Source: a virus
IMG/VR virus record: IMGVR_UViG_3300012985_000023
Span: 1-26,436 of that record
Direction: 5' to 3' (one strand)
Length of the DNA stretch: 26,436 bases
Part shown: positions 25,315 through 26,436 of the stretch, in pieces
Layout of the letters: the number at the start of each line of letters is the position of its first letter
How positions within the stretch are numbered: the first letter of the stretch is position 1
Notes under the pieces: generated by a model
What the model was told of the DNA's origin: nothing
The model's input: the letters and a program-made list of their open reading frames with translations, nothing else
The model's database searches: none
Program-made: the position numbers and the translations under genes

Positions 25315-26436
25315 GTGTCTCTCGGTCCCGAGTGGGGCAATGCCCACATCGAGGTCCACGCGGACACCTCTCCGCTGCGCCGCGAACTGCGTGCCGCCGC
25401 CGCCACGTCCGGCAAGGAGTTCGGCAAGGACTGGGGTGACGCGGCCGAGACGGAACTCGGCAAGGAACTGAGCGTCCTGGGCCGCCACATCGAGACCGCC
25501 ATGAAGGGCCGTGGCGAGGACGCCGGTACCAACTGGGGCGACGAGTTCGAGAACGGCCTGCGTCGGCGCCTAAAGCGCTTCGACATGAACATCATCGAGT
25601 CGGCCCTCTCCGGCGACTGGTCGTTCGCCATCGAGCAGTTCGGCGGACTGGACCAGGCCCTCGACGGGCTGCACGCCAAGTTCGAGCAGATGCGCCAGGA
25701 CTCGGGCCTGTCGTCGGCGGCCTTCCAGGACATGGAGGGGTCGCTGCTGAACTGGTCGCAGCGCATCCGCCACGACAACGCCTTCCAGGTGCTGCACGAC
25801 GACGCGTTGAAGATGAACGCTGAGTTCGACCGCTCCAAGAAGGAGGCGGCCGACTTCGACAAGGCGCTGACGCAGGCGTTCAACGACATCGAGGACGCCG
25901 CCCACAAGGCGAACAAGGAGTTCGACCGCACCACCACCGCGAAGGCGCGCGAGGAGTACGCCGCACTGCACCGCGAGTCCAAGGCCCTGCACTTCGAGAT
26001 CACGAAGATGTTGAAGGCCCACGACGACGAGGACCGTGCCCTCCAGCGCACCCGCGACTCGGCACATGCCGCAGCCCTGGAGTTCGAGAAGGTGGGTGGG
26101 GCGGTCCGTGGGGCGGTGCGGAACTTCTCCCTGGCTGGGCGCCTGAAGGGATCGCGCAACAACTTCATCAACCTGCTCGGTGTCATGGGTGTGGCGGCCG
26201 AGAACTTCGGCGACGGCCTGCTGAAGGTCCTGACCAGCGGTCAGATCCCCGCCGCCATCGCCACGTTCACCTCCAACTTCCGGGGACTCGGCGACGTGTT
26301 CCGGGACCAGGGCGTGCTGGGCGGGTTGAAGGAGTTCGGCAACGCCTTGAAGGGCGGGCTCGGTGGGCTGACGGAGGGTGGCGGCAAGGGCGGTATCACC
26401 GGCGCCATCCTCGGTGCGGTGGCCGGGTTCCTCCAG
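25315..26436 (+). CDS. Tape measure protein, N-terminal part (runs off window)
   Basis: GTG 25315 follows AGGAGGAGG at 5 nt; the frame is open to the window end (374 codons). The product starts VSLGPEWGNAHIEVHADTSP and continues with long charged helices (KKEAADFDKALTQAFNDIED, YAALHRESKALHFEITKM), then hydrophobic and Gly-rich stretches (FGDGLLKVLTSGQIPAAIAT, GGITGAILGAVAGF) as in tape measure proteins, which set tail length and pass into the host membrane. The place right after the G/GT chaperones is diagnostic. Its start is set off from the chaperones by the hairpin at 25254 and palindrome site 7. Confidence 0.88.
   Translation, partial: MSLGPEWGNAHIEVHADTSPLRRELRAAAATSGKEFGKDWGDAAETELGKELSVLGRHIETAMKGRGEDAGTNWGDEFENGLRRRLKRFDMNIIESALSGDWSFAIEQFGGLDQALDGLHAKFEQMRQDSGLSSAAFQDMEGSLLNWSQRIRHDNAFQVLHDDALKMNAEFDRSKKEAADFDKALTQAFNDIEDAAHKANKEFDRTTTAKAREEYAALHRESKALHFEITKMLKAHDDEDRALQRTRDSAHAAALEFEKVGGAVRGAVRNFSLAGRLKGSRNNFINLLGVMGVAAENFGDGLLKVLTSGQIPAAIATFTSNFRGLGDVFRDQGVLGGLKEFGNALKGGLGGLTEGGGKGGITGAILGAVAGFLQ

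Overview
The window is part of the genome of a tailed, long-tailed (siphovirus-type) double-stranded DNA phage of a high-GC actinobacterium. Grounds: a dense GC-rich coding layout with ATGA/GTGA/TGATG stop-start overlaps, a complete head-and-neck gene set, a fused MuF-like/capsid protease, actinophage-style major tail and head-to-tail adaptor proteins, two overlapping tail-assembly chaperone frames ahead of a tape measure gene, and an amidase plus cysteine-peptidase lysis pair. The host genus cannot be fixed from the sequence. No integrase, tRNA, CRISPR array or insertion sequence was seen.

Layout. (1) 1-3184 is a leftward (minus-strand) block of small genes: a partial gene at the edge, a 28-residue membrane micro-ORF, a CxxCxGxG zinc protein, several unknowns, a one-TM protein and a 273-residue helix-turn-helix protein. 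Most transcription units here start with the same ribosome-binding leader (CACCGAGAGG). (2) 3185-3597 is a divergent control region with a leftward promoter, an operator-like palindrome, 18-bp direct repeats, an AT-rich inverted repeat and four GTACTAC repeats. (3) 3598-5807 is a rightward, tightly overlapped run of small genes led by a ribbon-helix-helix protein. (4) 5634-7872 is the lysis region: a minus-strand two-TM protein (holin candidate), a small acidic protein, an amidase endolysin, a strong terminator and a papain-like cysteine peptidase. (5) 7900-11226 is the packaging region: ParB-like protein, terminase small subunit, small DNA-binding and zinc proteins, terminase large subunit. 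(6) 11223-20736 is the head region: DUF1360-like membrane protein, portal, MuF/protease fusion, several accessory structural proteins (a tandem paralogue pair and a protein with fourteen 21-residue repeats), then the major capsid protein and a perfect 15-bp terminator. (7) 20806-26436 covers neck and tail: a capsid-associated protein, major tail protein with an Ig/PKD-like end, adaptor, tail terminator, HK97-gp10-like protein, chaperones G and GT, and the start of the tape measure, which runs off the window.

The most unusual signal is not a gene. A 13-nt core palindrome TAACCGNCGGTTA occurs seven times. Six copies are intergenic or at gene ends, near starts of leftward genes and directly in front of the tape measure Shine-Dalgarno sequence; one is inside a small gene. 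It looks like the binding site of a phage-wide repressor that would connect the leftward genes with the tail operon. A second recurrent signal is a TANNNT hexamer 5-7 nt upstream of several start codons that lack a Shine-Dalgarno sequence, which suggests leaderless transcripts.
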